A stretch of 7,967 nt of DNA. Origin: Roseiarcus sp035500275. GTDB lineage: Bacteria; Pseudomonadota; Alphaproteobacteria; Rhizobiales; Beijerinckiaceae. The stretch is from the NCBI GenBank assembly GCA_035500275.1, contig DATJXI010000105.1, positions 1 through 7,967 of the forward strand, written 5' to 3'. This document shows, piece by piece, positions 1 through 5,872 of this stretch (within the stretch, counting starts at the first letter, position 1; the number at the start of each line of letters is the position of its first letter). Below the pieces are notes generated by a model, which saw only the letters and a list, made by a program, of their open reading frames with translations, made no database searches and had not been told where the DNA came from. The position numbers were made by a program, and so were the translations under genes.

Positions 1-1832
1 TCCGGCGCCGCCGCCGCTGCGGCGCCAATCGCCGCCGCGATCTCGTCGGGGCGGGCGTAGCGCGCAAAGCCGACGATGTCCGCATGGTCGGCGGGGTTGC
101 GCACCGGCTCGCCGGGATCGTTCGGCGGCGCGCCGGGGGGCATGGCGCGGCGGGGCTTGTCGGCGCTCGCCTCAACTTTGTCGGCAAGCTCGGCGAGGCG
201 CCGCTCGTTCGAGAAGTCGAGGCCGCGCGAGTTCGGCCGCGCGCCCCCGTAGAGATCGCGGGGCAGGGCGATCTTCTCGTGCGGCGCGCCAACCGGCTGG
301 ATCGCGCGCGCGACCGCGACCGGATCGGCGATCAGCTCCTCAATCGGCACGCTCATGTCGGCGATGCGGTTGACGAAGGAGGTGTTGGCGCCGTTCTCGA
401 GCAGGCGACGCACGAGATAAGCGAGCAGCGTCTCGTGCGAGCCGACCGGCGCGTAGACGCGGCACGGCCGGTTCAGCTTGTCGCGGCCGACAACCTCCTC
501 GTACAGTGGCTCGCCCATGCCGTGCAGGCACTGGAACTCGTACTGGCCGCGATAGAAGTTGGGGCCCGCGATGGTCATGACGGCCGCCAGCGTCTGGGCG
601 TTGTGGGTCGCGAACTGCGGGTAGACCGCGTCCGGCGCGGCGAGGAGCTTGCGCGCGCAGGCGAGATAGCAGACGTCGGTGTGGACCTTACGGGTGAAGA
701 CCGGGAATCCGTCGAGCCCGTCCGCCTGCGCGCGCTTGATCTCCGAATCCCAATAGGCGCCCTTGACAAGACGGACCATGAGCCGCCGCTGCGCGCGCCG
801 CGCCAGATCGACAAGCCAGTCCACAACGAACGGGCAGCGCTTGCCGTACGCTTGGATGACGAAGCCGAGGCCGTTCCAGCCGGAAAGCTCGGGGTCGCCG
901 CAGAGCGCCTCCAGAAGATCGAGCGACAGGTCGAGGCGGTCGGCTTCCTCCGCGTCGATGTTGAGGCCAATGTCGTAGGATTTGGCCAGCGCCGCGAGGC
1001 CCTTGATGCGCGGCAGGAGCTCGCGCATGACCCGCCCGCGCTTGATGCGACTAAATCTTGGATGCAGCGCCGAGAGCTTGATGGAAATGCCGGGTCCTTC
1101 GTAGATGCCGCGCCTATGCGACGCGCGGCCGATGGCGTGCACGGCGCGCTCGTATTCGGCGAGATAGCGCGCCGCATCCTCGGCGGTCATCGCAGCCTCG
1201 CCCAGCATGTCGTAGCTGAAGGTGAATCCCCGCGCCTGGCGCTCGCGGGCGGCGTTGATCGCCTCCTCTATGGTGCGGCCGGTCACGAACTGCTCGCCCA
1301 TGAGCCGCATGGCGACGTCGACGCCGGCGCGGATGATCGGCTCGCCGCTGCGCGCGATGAGACGCGTCAGCGCCGCGCCCAAGGATTGTTCGCTGTTCGT
1401 GGCGACGAGCCGGCCGGTCAGCACAAGGCCCCAGGTCGCGGCGTTGACGAAGAGCGACGGGCTGGCGCCCACATGCGCAAGCCAGTCGCCGCCGGAAAGC
1501 TTGTCGCGGATGAGCGCGTCGCGGGTCGCGGCGTCGGGGATGCGCAGAAGCGCCTCCGCGAGGCACATGAGCGCCACCCCCTCTTGGCTCGACAACGAAT
1601 ATTCGTGGATGAGCCCCTCGACGCCGCCCGAGCGCGTCTTGGCGCGCAGGCGCACGACGAGCGCCCGCGCAAGGGCCTGGGTGCGCTCCGCTTCGTCCGG
1701 CTTGAGCGTCGCCAGATCGAGGAGCGGAGGAACCGCTTCCGTCTCCGGTTGGCGATAGGCGGCCGTGATCGCGGCGCGCGCCGACGGCTGGCTAACGACC
1801 TCGATGCGCAGGGCGGCGAAGGGGTTGGTCAT
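1..1832 (-). CDS. putA: Bifunctional proline dehydrogenase / delta-1-pyrroline-5-carboxylate dehydrogenase (PutA), C-terminal part beyond the window
   Basis: PutA oxidises proline to P5C with FAD, passing electrons to the quinone pool, then oxidises P5C/glutamate semialdehyde to glutamate with NAD+. The visible 610 residues hold the whole proline dehydrogenase half: SIKLSALHPRF near residue 250, NIDAEEAD near 291, a VKGAYWDSEIKRAQ block, FATHNAQT, and RRLLENGANTSFVNR, whose R475/R476 match the substrate-binding Arg pair R555/R556 of E. coli PutA. The RPNSRGLDFS linker near 532-541 leads into the aldehyde dehydrogenase domain, which is cut by the window edge, so its catalytic Cys cannot be checked. 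The start is ATG at 1832. It lacks a good Shine-Dalgarno; an in-frame TTG at 1850 is a weaker alternative. Compared with E. coli PutA (1,320 aa) the N-terminus is about 80 residues shorter, so there is no ribbon-helix-helix DNA-binding domain and the protein should not be an autorepressor. It lies 47 bases downstream of the alpha/beta hydrolase on the same strand. Confidence 0.97.
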   Translation of the reverse strand, partial: MTNPFAALRIEVVSQPSARAAITAAYRQPETEAVPPLLDLATLKPDEAERTQALARALVVRLRAKTRSGGVEGLIHEYSLSSQEGVALMCLAEALLRIPDAATRDALIRDKLSGGDWLAHVGASPSLFVNAATWGLVLTGRLVATNSEQSLGAALTRLIARSGEPIIRAGVDVAMRLMGEQFVTGRTIEEAINAARERQARGFTFSYDMLGEAAMTAEDAARYLAEYERAVHAIGRASHRRGIYEGPGISIKLSALHPRFSRIKRGRVMRELLPRIKGLAALAKSYDIGLNIDAEEADRLDLSLDLLEALCGDPELSGWNGLGFVIQAYGKRCPFVVDWLVDLARRAQRRLMVRLVKGAYWDSEIKRAQADGLDGFPVFTRKVHTDVCYLACARKLLAAPDAVYPQFATHNAQTLAAVMTIAGPNFYRGQYEFQCLHGMGEPLYEEVVGRDKLNRPCRVYAPVGSHETLLAYLVRRLLENGANTSFVNRIADMSVPIEELIADPVAVARAIQPVGAPHEKIALPRDLYGGARPNSRGLDFSNERRLAELADKVEASADKPRRAMPPGAPPNDPGEPVRNPADHADIVGFARYARPDEIAAAIGAAAAAAP

Positions 1833-1879
1833 GAGGACGCATTGTGACAAGGCTCGCCGCGCATCGCGGGCGGCGCCAC

Positions 1880-2686
1880 TTATGAGGCGTGACGCTGGAG
1901 GAAATTCAAGGTCCTCTCGTTGAACTCGGCCACGCTTTCGTAGATCGCCGCGTGCGCGCACGTCTCGAACACCTCAAGCTCGCTGTTCCTGATGCCGGTT
2001 TTCAACGGATCGGCGAAGCGGGTCGAGGTGACGATGTCGCGGCGGCCGAAGGTGATCTGGGTCGGCGCGGCGATCTTGCCGAGCTGGCCGAGGGCGTCAT
2101 GCGCGAGCACGGCGCCCGACTGGCGCATGAAGGCGTCGAGCGGCTGCTGCGGACGCGAGCGCACGAAGGCGGCGAGCTGATCCACATAATCGGGCTTCGC
2201 GGCGTAAAGCTCGGGCGTGAGGCAGAACGGCAGGATGCCCGCGATGATCATCTCGGGAACGCTGCCGAGGCCCGTCGCCATGATCCGCCAGCATTCCACG
2301 ATGACCTTCAGGAATGGATCGGTCTTCGGCCAGGCGCTATGCAGCGAGAGCGACTTCACGCGCTCGGGATACTTGGCCGCGAGCCACATGCCCGTGGCGG
2401 CGCCAAGCGAGACGCCGCTCACATGCGCGCGCTCGACGCCGATCGCGGCCATGAAGGCGGCGACGTCGTCGGCGAAGAGTTCCGTCGTGTAGGTCTGGTC
2501 GGGCTTGTCGGACTCGCCCGCGCCGCGCGGGTCGAGCGAGATGCAGGTGAAATGCTTCGCATAGTCCGCGACCTGGAAGGCGTAGCAGGAGTTGTCGGCG
2601 GCGAGATAGGGAATGAGGATGAGCGGCTCGCCCGCGCCCTGGCTCTCGTAATTGATCGTGATGTCGTTGACTTTGACCTTGGGCAC
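1880..2686 (-). CDS. Alpha/beta hydrolase, substrate unknown
   Basis: A 268-residue alpha/beta-hydrolase-fold protein, the usual length for single-domain members such as enol-lactonases, esterases and C-C hydrolases. The nucleophile elbow is GVSLG with Ser93 (residues 91-95), the probable acid is Asp217 in GRRDIVTS, and the catalytic His is His245 in CAHAAIYE, so the triad looks intact. LDPRGAGESDKP (51-62) is the usual loop after strand 4. The oxyanion region after strand 3 reads LIPYLAADNSCY (24-35) instead of the common HG-containing motif. A cap domain covers about residues 115-200. There is no signal peptide, so it should be cytoplasmic. The start is GTG, chosen because a very good Shine-Dalgarno lies just upstream; the stop is TAA. 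It may be co-transcribed with putA downstream. The family is too broad to name a substrate; the general fold resembles 3-oxoadipate enol-lactonase-like proteins. Confidence 0.93.
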   Translation of the reverse strand: MPKVKVNDITINYESQGAGEPLILIPYLAADNSCYAFQVADYAKHFTCISLDPRGAGESDKPDQTYTTELFADDVAAFMAAIGVERAHVSGVSLGAATGMWLAAKYPERVKSLSLHSAWPKTDPFLKVIVECWRIMATGLGSVPEMIIAGILPFCLTPELYAAKPDYVDQLAAFVRSRPQQPLDAFMRQSGAVLAHDALGQLGKIAAPTQITFGRRDIVTSTRFADPLKTGIRNSELEVFETCAHAAIYESVAEFNERTLNFLQRHAS

Positions 2687-2765
2687 AGGAAACCTCCCTT
2701 GTCGCCTTGTTCTCTTCCGGCGGCGCGATCAAGCCTAGGCCTCAGGCGTCGGCGAGGTCAACGCG
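2687..2765. promoter_or_regulatory. Divergent intergenic region between the hydrolase gene and mobA
   Basis: These 79 bases must hold the promoters for both the leftward hydrolase (and perhaps putA) and rightward mobA, unless either is read from elsewhere. I see no convincing -35/-10 pair on either strand. A short palindrome, GCCTAGGC, lies near the middle and could be chance. A GAGG about eight bases before the mobA ATG is its likely ribosome binding site. Confidence 0.4.
2692..2700 (-). promoter_or_regulatory. Strong Shine-Dalgarno of the alpha/beta hydrolase gene
   Basis: Read on the minus strand, AAGGGAGGT is followed by five bases (TTCCT) and then GTG at 2686. It is close to the ideal anti-16S match at good spacing. 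It supports the GTG start, since no ATG lies nearby in frame, and suggests efficient translation. Confidence 0.8.
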
Positions 2766-3398
2766 ATGGATCGGGATTTGACCCTCGGCCTCATCCTTGC
2801 CGGCGGCCAGGCGCGCCGCATGGGCGGCGCCGACAAAGGCCTTCTGCCGCTTGGCGGCAAGCCGATGATCGCGCATGTCGTCGAGCGCCTTGCCCCGCAA
2901 TGCATGGGCGTCGCGATCAGCGCCAACGGCGATGCGCGGCGGTTCGCGGAGTTCCGCCTGCCGGTGCTTGCCGATGACCCACCCGACTTCGCGGGGCCGC
3001 TGGCCGGCGTGCTGGCCGGGCTTGAATATTGCGCGCAGAACCCCCCTCTGTCCTATGTTGCGACCTTGCCGGCGGACACGCCGTTTGCGCCGTCAAACTT
3101 TGTCGCGCGCCTCCATGAGGCGCGCCGGGGAGCGGGCGCAGACATCGCGATCGCCGCCTCCGCCGGCCGGACGCATTACGTCGCCGCGTTGTGGCCCGCC
3201 GAGGTCGCCGCCGCGCTGCGGCATGCGCTGATGCAGGAAGGCATAAGGAAAGTCGAGACTTTCGTGAGCCGGTTTCGTACGGCTGCGGTCGAATGGCCGG
3301 AGGCGCCGGTCGACCCTTTCTTCAACGTCAACGCTCGGCGCGACCTCGAGCGCGCTGAGGCGATGCTGCGCGAACTGTCAGATCGCGACGTTCGCTGA
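2766..3398 (+). CDS. mobA: Molybdenum cofactor guanylyltransferase MobA
   Basis: MobA joins GMP from GTP to molybdopterin-Mo to make the guanine dinucleotide cofactor used by DMSO-reductase-family enzymes such as nitrate reductase and formate dehydrogenase. The 210-residue protein has the full family signature: the nucleotide-binding loop LAGGQARRMGGADKGLLPL at 11-29 with Lys24; ADDPPDFAGPLAGVLAGL at 69-86 for guanine and metal binding; LPADTPF at 101-107, where Asp104 matches the metal-binding Asp of MobA/GlmU-type nucleotidyltransferases; and FFNVNARRDLERAE near the C-terminus, the usual F-x-N-x-N-x-x-x-D-L. Length is normal (E. coli MobA is 194 aa). ATG start with GAGG eight bases upstream. 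It is divergent from the hydrolase gene and overlaps the convergent DUF2478 gene by 21 bases. MocA, the CTP-using relative, is less likely given the GPLAG block. Confidence 0.94.
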   Translation: MDRDLTLGLILAGGQARRMGGADKGLLPLGGKPMIAHVVERLAPQCMGVAISANGDARRFAEFRLPVLADDPPDFAGPLAGVLAGLEYCAQNPPLSYVATLPADTPFAPSNFVARLHEARRGAGADIAIAASAGRTHYVAALWPAEVAAALRHALMQEGIRKVETFVSRFRTAAVEWPEAPVDPFFNVNARRDLERAEAMLRELSDRDVR

Positions 3399-3917
3399 CG
3401 TCTCCAAGGAAGTCCACCAGTCCTCTATCGCCGCGCGAAGCGGAGGGATCTGCGCGTCCGATCCGTCGGCGAACGCGCTCCATGCGCCGAGATAGCGTCG
3501 AGGCACGCAGACGATGAGTGGGATATCCTCGAGGAAGGCTTGCGCGATCTCGGCGCGCATGCCGCCGCCCTGCGATTCGAGCCGGCCGAAGCGGTTGACG
3601 ATGAGGAGGTCCGGCCGGGCGGCGACGGCGCGGGCGAGCATCTGCGCCGCGGCGGCGATGGCCGAGGGATCGACCCGGCAGCCCGTCGCGTCGGCGCCGA
3701 GGTCCTGCATGATCGGCAGCGCCTCGCCGGTCGCGATGTCCCGGATGGCGGTGTCGCGCCGCAACCGAGGCTCGTCGTCGCCATGTTCCTGGACAAGCCC
3801 CGCCACTTGAACGCCCCGTCTTAGCGCCGCCTCGATAAAGGCGACGAGCGGGGGGTCGGGCGTTTCGTTGCGCTCGAAGACGATCGCCGCCACCCGCTTG
3901 GCTCGTTCGGACTGCAC
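3378..3917 (-). CDS. DUF2478 family protein, probably molybdenum-linked
   Basis: A 179-residue cytoplasmic protein that I place in DUF2478 from its overall pattern: an N-terminal beta-strand VAAIVFERNE (9-18), GVQVAGLVQE (35-44), and the signature block PDLLIVNRFGRLESQGGGMR (101-120) followed by IPLIVCVP and LGAWSAFADG. The block resembles the Walker B region of P-loop NTPases of the THEP1/MobB type (LLIVDEIG...E), but the N-terminus has no GxxxxGK loop, so ATP hydrolysis is doubtful. My recollection is that DUF2478 genes often sit near molybdate transport or molybdenum cofactor genes, which fits mobA next door; this is context, not proof of function. The start is GTG at 3917, the first possible start after an in-frame stop. 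Its Shine-Dalgarno is poor, and GTG at 3893 is an alternative. The gene is convergent with mobA and overlaps it by 21 bases. Confidence 0.82.
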   Translation of the reverse strand: MQSERAKRVAAIVFERNETPDPPLVAFIEAALRRGVQVAGLVQEHGDDEPRLRRDTAIRDIATGEALPIMQDLGADATGCRVDPSAIAAAAQMLARAVAARPDLLIVNRFGRLESQGGGMRAEIAQAFLEDIPLIVCVPRRYLGAWSAFADGSDAQIPPLRAAIEDWWTSLETSANVAI

Positions 3918-4054
3918 CTGCTCAAGGTTCCCAGTTACGCCGCTACGCGGTTCATGTGTTCATAGCGGAGGGTCAGTTTGAACGGAAGGAGCGGGCGCTA
4001 TCGCATGAGAGCGCGCAGCCGCGCGGAGAGGCGCCGGATCAGAGTAGAAGGGGC
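3918..4054. other. Intergenic region upstream of the DUF2478 gene
   Basis: These 137 bases lie between the start of the DUF2478 gene and the terminator of the LTxxQ gene, both on the minus strand. The strong terminator behind them means the DUF2478 gene needs its own promoter here. I found no pair of -10/-35 hexamers I would defend. The plus-strand reading frame through it has no gene-like features. Confidence 0.4.
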
Positions 4055-4098
4055 CCAAAAAGAAGAAGACGCGGCCGAAGGGGGGCGGCCGCGTCTTC
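4055..4098 (-). terminator. Rho-independent terminator of the LTxxQ protein gene
   Basis: A perfect 13-base-pair stem (4065-4077 paired with 4086-4098, arm GAAGACGCGGCCG) closes an eight-base loop. On the minus strand the stem is followed by TTCTTTTT (4057-4064), the U-rich tract of an intrinsic terminator. It sits 30 bases after the stop codon of the LTxxQ gene at 4129. The plus strand has no U-run after the stem, so it should act in one direction only. Confidence 0.88.
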
Positions 4099-4128
4099 CC
4101 ATGTACCCGAGGCGGCGGTCCTCGGGAA

Positions 4129-4809
4129 CTACTCCTCGTCGGAATTGCTCTCTTCGTCGGCTCCGTCCTGCATCGGGCCCATGCCGCCGGGGCCAGGACC
4201 CATCATGTCCATGTGGTCGCGACCCTGAGGGCCGGCCAAGCCCATCTCATTGCGGTCGCCTTCCATCATGCCCATGTGGCGGTAGCCCAACATGCCCATC
4301 CCGCGATGTCCGTGACCCATCATCAGAAGCTCGCGGCCAAGCCACGCGAAAATGCGCTTCTGCTGGTCATTGAGACCGTCGTAGAGCGGCCTCGCCGCGT
4401 CGGCGATATTCTTGAGGGCGGCGGCGTCCTCAGCCAAGCCCATCGCCCATGCGTCGAGGCGATCGACAGGCGAAGGCGTTTGCGCGCCGGGGCCGCCTTG
4501 CGCGCCCTCCACCCTTTCGCGCATCCGTTCCGTGCGCGCCAGCATGTGCTGCATGTGCAGCTTTTCGGCCTCGCGCACTGCGTTTTCGAAGGGGCCCCAA
4601 TACTTCTCCTGCTCGGGCGTCAGATTGAGGCCGGCCTTGAGCCCCCCAAGCTTCGCATTGAGAAGGGCTTCGTGGTCCGCGGCCCAGTTCTGCATGCGGT
4701 CCAAACCCACCGGCCCGGCCGATTGCTCGGCCATGGCGGTCCCGGCGGCGAGAGCGATGGCGACCGCCAGGGGAGGGAACAGATGCCGGAACATTCGCCA
4801 TGCCCTCAT
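4129..4809 (-). CDS. Secreted Spy/CpxP-like LTxxQ-motif protein with Met/His/Gly-rich tail
   Basis: A 226-residue periplasmic protein counted from ATG at 4809. A signal peptide (RAWRMFR, then a hydrophobic stretch ending AGTAMA, likely cut before EQ near residue 27) is followed by a helical, mostly polar body. The LTxxQ motif is LNLTPEQEKYW at 61-71, and LNDQQKRIFAWL at about 146-157 looks like the second, degenerate copy, as in the Spy/CpxP family of envelope-stress chaperones and metal-response proteins. The tail from about residue 163 holds roughly 13 Met and 4 His in 64 residues, in MG, HMG and HMDMM clusters, and ends in an acidic DEESNSDEE. This suggests binding of copper or another soft metal, which is inference. 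Alternative starts are GTG at 4824 and ATG at 4794; the latter has GAGGG upstream. It is divergent from the aldolase gene and single in its transcription unit, with its own terminator. Confidence 0.85.
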   Translation of the reverse strand: MRAWRMFRHLFPPLAVAIALAAGTAMAEQSAGPVGLDRMQNWAADHEALLNAKLGGLKAGLNLTPEQEKYWGPFENAVREAEKLHMQHMLARTERMRERVEGAQGGPGAQTPSPVDRLDAWAMGLAEDAAALKNIADAARPLYDGLNDQQKRIFAWLGRELLMMGHGHRGMGMLGYRHMGMMEGDRNEMGLAGPQGRDHMDMMGPGPGGMGPMQDGADEESNSDEE

Positions 4810-4907
4810 AGTGTCCGCGTCCACAGTGTATGCGGCGCAGGCAGATGAAATTCAAATTAACTCCCCGTAATGGTGACGTCGCAAAATCAGCCGGAAAGAG
4901 AATTCGC
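4810..4907. promoter_or_regulatory. Divergent intergenic region between the LTxxQ gene and the aldolase gene
   Basis: About 98 bases between the two divergent start codons. Bases 4846-4871 are clearly richer in A+T than the surrounding genes, as expected for promoters. An open frame in phase with the aldolase runs back to ATG 4830, but its extra 26 residues are basic, lie before the family's conserved domain and cover this promoter-like patch, so I treat it as non-coding. Confidence 0.45.
4856..4884 (-). promoter_or_regulatory. Candidate sigma-70-type promoter for the LTxxQ gene
   Basis: On the minus strand, TTGCGA (4879-4884) and GTTAAT (4856-4861) are separated by 17 bases. Each matches the consensus hexamer at four of six positions. 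The site falls in the most AT-rich patch of the divergent gap and would give a leader of about 40 bases before ATG 4809. The call rests only on pattern and position. Confidence 0.3.
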
Positions 4908-5717
4908 ATGACCGAAGCCGTTGTCGGAAAACTCGCTGAAGCGCTCGCCTCTTCAGCGCCGCTGATGTGCGCCTGGGTCGGCATGAACGAGGCGGCGGTC
5001 GCGGAGACGCTGGCGCGCGAGGCGTTCGACGCCGTCGTCCTCGACATGCAGCACGGCGCCGTCGATTTCGCCGGCGCGTCGCGGGCGATCCTCTCGGTCG
5101 CGCTCGCCGGAAAGCCGGCAATCGTGCGCATTCCCGTCGGCGATTTTGCGGTTGCGAGTCGCGTGCTGGATGCAGGAGCCGCGGGCATACTCGCGCCGAT
5201 GATCAACAGCCGCGACGACGCCGGGCGCCTCGTCAGCTTCACCAAGTTCCCGCCGGTGGGCGAGCGGTCTTGGGGGCCGCGCGCGGCATTGACGTTGAGC
5301 GGCCTCGAGCCGCCCGCCTATCTCAAGGCGGCCAACAGGCTGACGCAGACGATCGCCATGATCGAGACGCGCGCGGCGCTCGACGCGCTCGACGACATCC
5401 TGGGAGTGGACGGCGTCGACGCCGTCTTCGTCGGTCCGTCGGACCTGTCGATCGCGCTCAGCGACGGGCAAGGGGTCGACGCGCGCGGCGCCGTGCTGCT
5501 TGGCGCCGCAAGCCGCATCGTCGACCGCGGCGCCGCGTACGGAAAATACGCCGCCATGTTCTGTTTCGACGGAAAGGATGCGGGCGCAATGGCGTCGAAG
5601 GGATTCAAGCTCGTGAGCGTGGGGAGCGATCAGACGCTTCTGAGGAGCGCGGCGCGGTCCGAACTGGCGGCGGCGTGGGCGGAGCTTTCTCCGGATACTC
5701 GAAAAACCGCAAATTAG
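4908..5717 (+). CDS. HpcH/HpaI-family class II aldolase / citrate-lyase-like protein
   Basis: A 269-residue TIM-barrel protein of the metal-dependent family that includes HpaI (4-hydroxy-2-oxoheptanedioate aldolase) and GarL (2-keto-3-deoxyglucarate aldolase). These enzymes cleave 2-oxo-acids to pyruvate and an aldehyde. Key residues are in place: His49 in VVLDMQHG (43-50), the catalytic Arg74 in VRIP, metal ligand Glu153 in IAMIET (149-154), and metal ligand Asp179 in VGPSDLSIAL (175-184). The DAGAAGILAPMI and FPPVGERSWGPR blocks are also typical. The start is ATG 4908, with a GGAAAGAG ribosome site seven bases upstream; ATG 4830 would add an unconserved 26-residue extension. No sugar-acid or aromatic-degradation genes adjoin it, so the substrate cannot be named. 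It is followed by gyrB on the same strand after 155 bases. Confidence 0.9.
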   Translation: MTEAVVGKLAEALASSAPLMCAWVGMNEAAVAETLAREAFDAVVLDMQHGAVDFAGASRAILSVALAGKPAIVRIPVGDFAVASRVLDAGAAGILAPMINSRDDAGRLVSFTKFPPVGERSWGPRAALTLSGLEPPAYLKAANRLTQTIAMIETRAALDALDDILGVDGVDAVFVGPSDLSIALSDGQGVDARGAVLLGAASRIVDRGAAYGKYAAMFCFDGKDAGAMASKGFKLVSVGSDQTLLRSAARSELAAAWAELSPDTRKTAN

Positions 5718-5872
5718 CCCCATATATCACGGTGTTGGCCGAGTTGGCGGCGGGCGCCGCCAATCCTCCTCAACTGCGGTTTTGGCGTGCATCGGAGAAA
5801 CGCCCAAGGTAAGATGGGCGTCATCTCGAATGGCGGTTCTTTTCCTGCCGGAATTTCCACGAAAAGGCGTTG
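5718..5872 (+). promoter_or_regulatory. Aldolase-gyrB intergenic region and gyrB leader
   Basis: These 155 non-coding bases should hold the gyrB promoter. They include an AT-rich CATATATCAC at 5721-5730, a hairpin at 5744-5763, and a ribosome binding site AAGG at 5864-5867 placed five bases before GTG 5873. I could not pair the AT-rich element with a credible -35. Gyrase promoters are often sensitive to supercoiling, but the sequence alone cannot show that here. Confidence 0.4.
5744..5763. repeat. Perfect inverted repeat upstream of gyrB
   Basis: TTGGCGGC (5744-5751) and GCCGCCAA (5756-5763) form an eight-base-pair, GC-rich hairpin with a four-base loop, 27 bases after the aldolase stop and 110 bases before gyrB. 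There is no U-run directly after it, so it is at best a weak terminator. It could also be an operator or part of the gyrB leader. Confidence 0.5.

Noticed and set aside
84..1847. A 587-codon open frame antisense to putA
   Set aside because: The opposite strand encodes an unmistakable PutA with conserved motifs along its length. The plus-strand product is Arg/Ala/Asp/Glu-rich with no recognisable domain, as expected from GC-rich codons read in antisense.
1833..1879. A possible terminator between the hydrolase gene and putA
   Set aside because: Only a weak six-base-pair stem can be drawn and no U-tract follows, so it does not support separate transcription units.
1889..2977. A 362-codon plus-strand open frame across the hydrolase gene and into mobA
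   Set aside because: It is antisense to an intact alpha/beta hydrolase and then out of frame with mobA. It has no domain, and its composition is that of a shadow frame.
3105..3125. A perfect 9-bp inverted repeat with a three-base loop inside mobA
   Set aside because: It lies within conserved-length coding sequence, has no U-run, and is readily explained by alternating GC-rich Ala/Arg codons.
3956..4228. A small plus-strand gene in the gap between the DUF2478 and LTxxQ genes
   Set aside because: The frame runs through the minus-strand terminator and into the LTxxQ gene. The product is low-complexity Arg/Ser/Pro-rich with no good ribosome binding site.
4213..4848. A 211-codon plus-strand open frame opposite the LTxxQ gene
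   Set aside because: The minus strand has a signal peptide, an LTxxQ motif, a stop and a well-placed terminator. The plus-strand frame has none of these.
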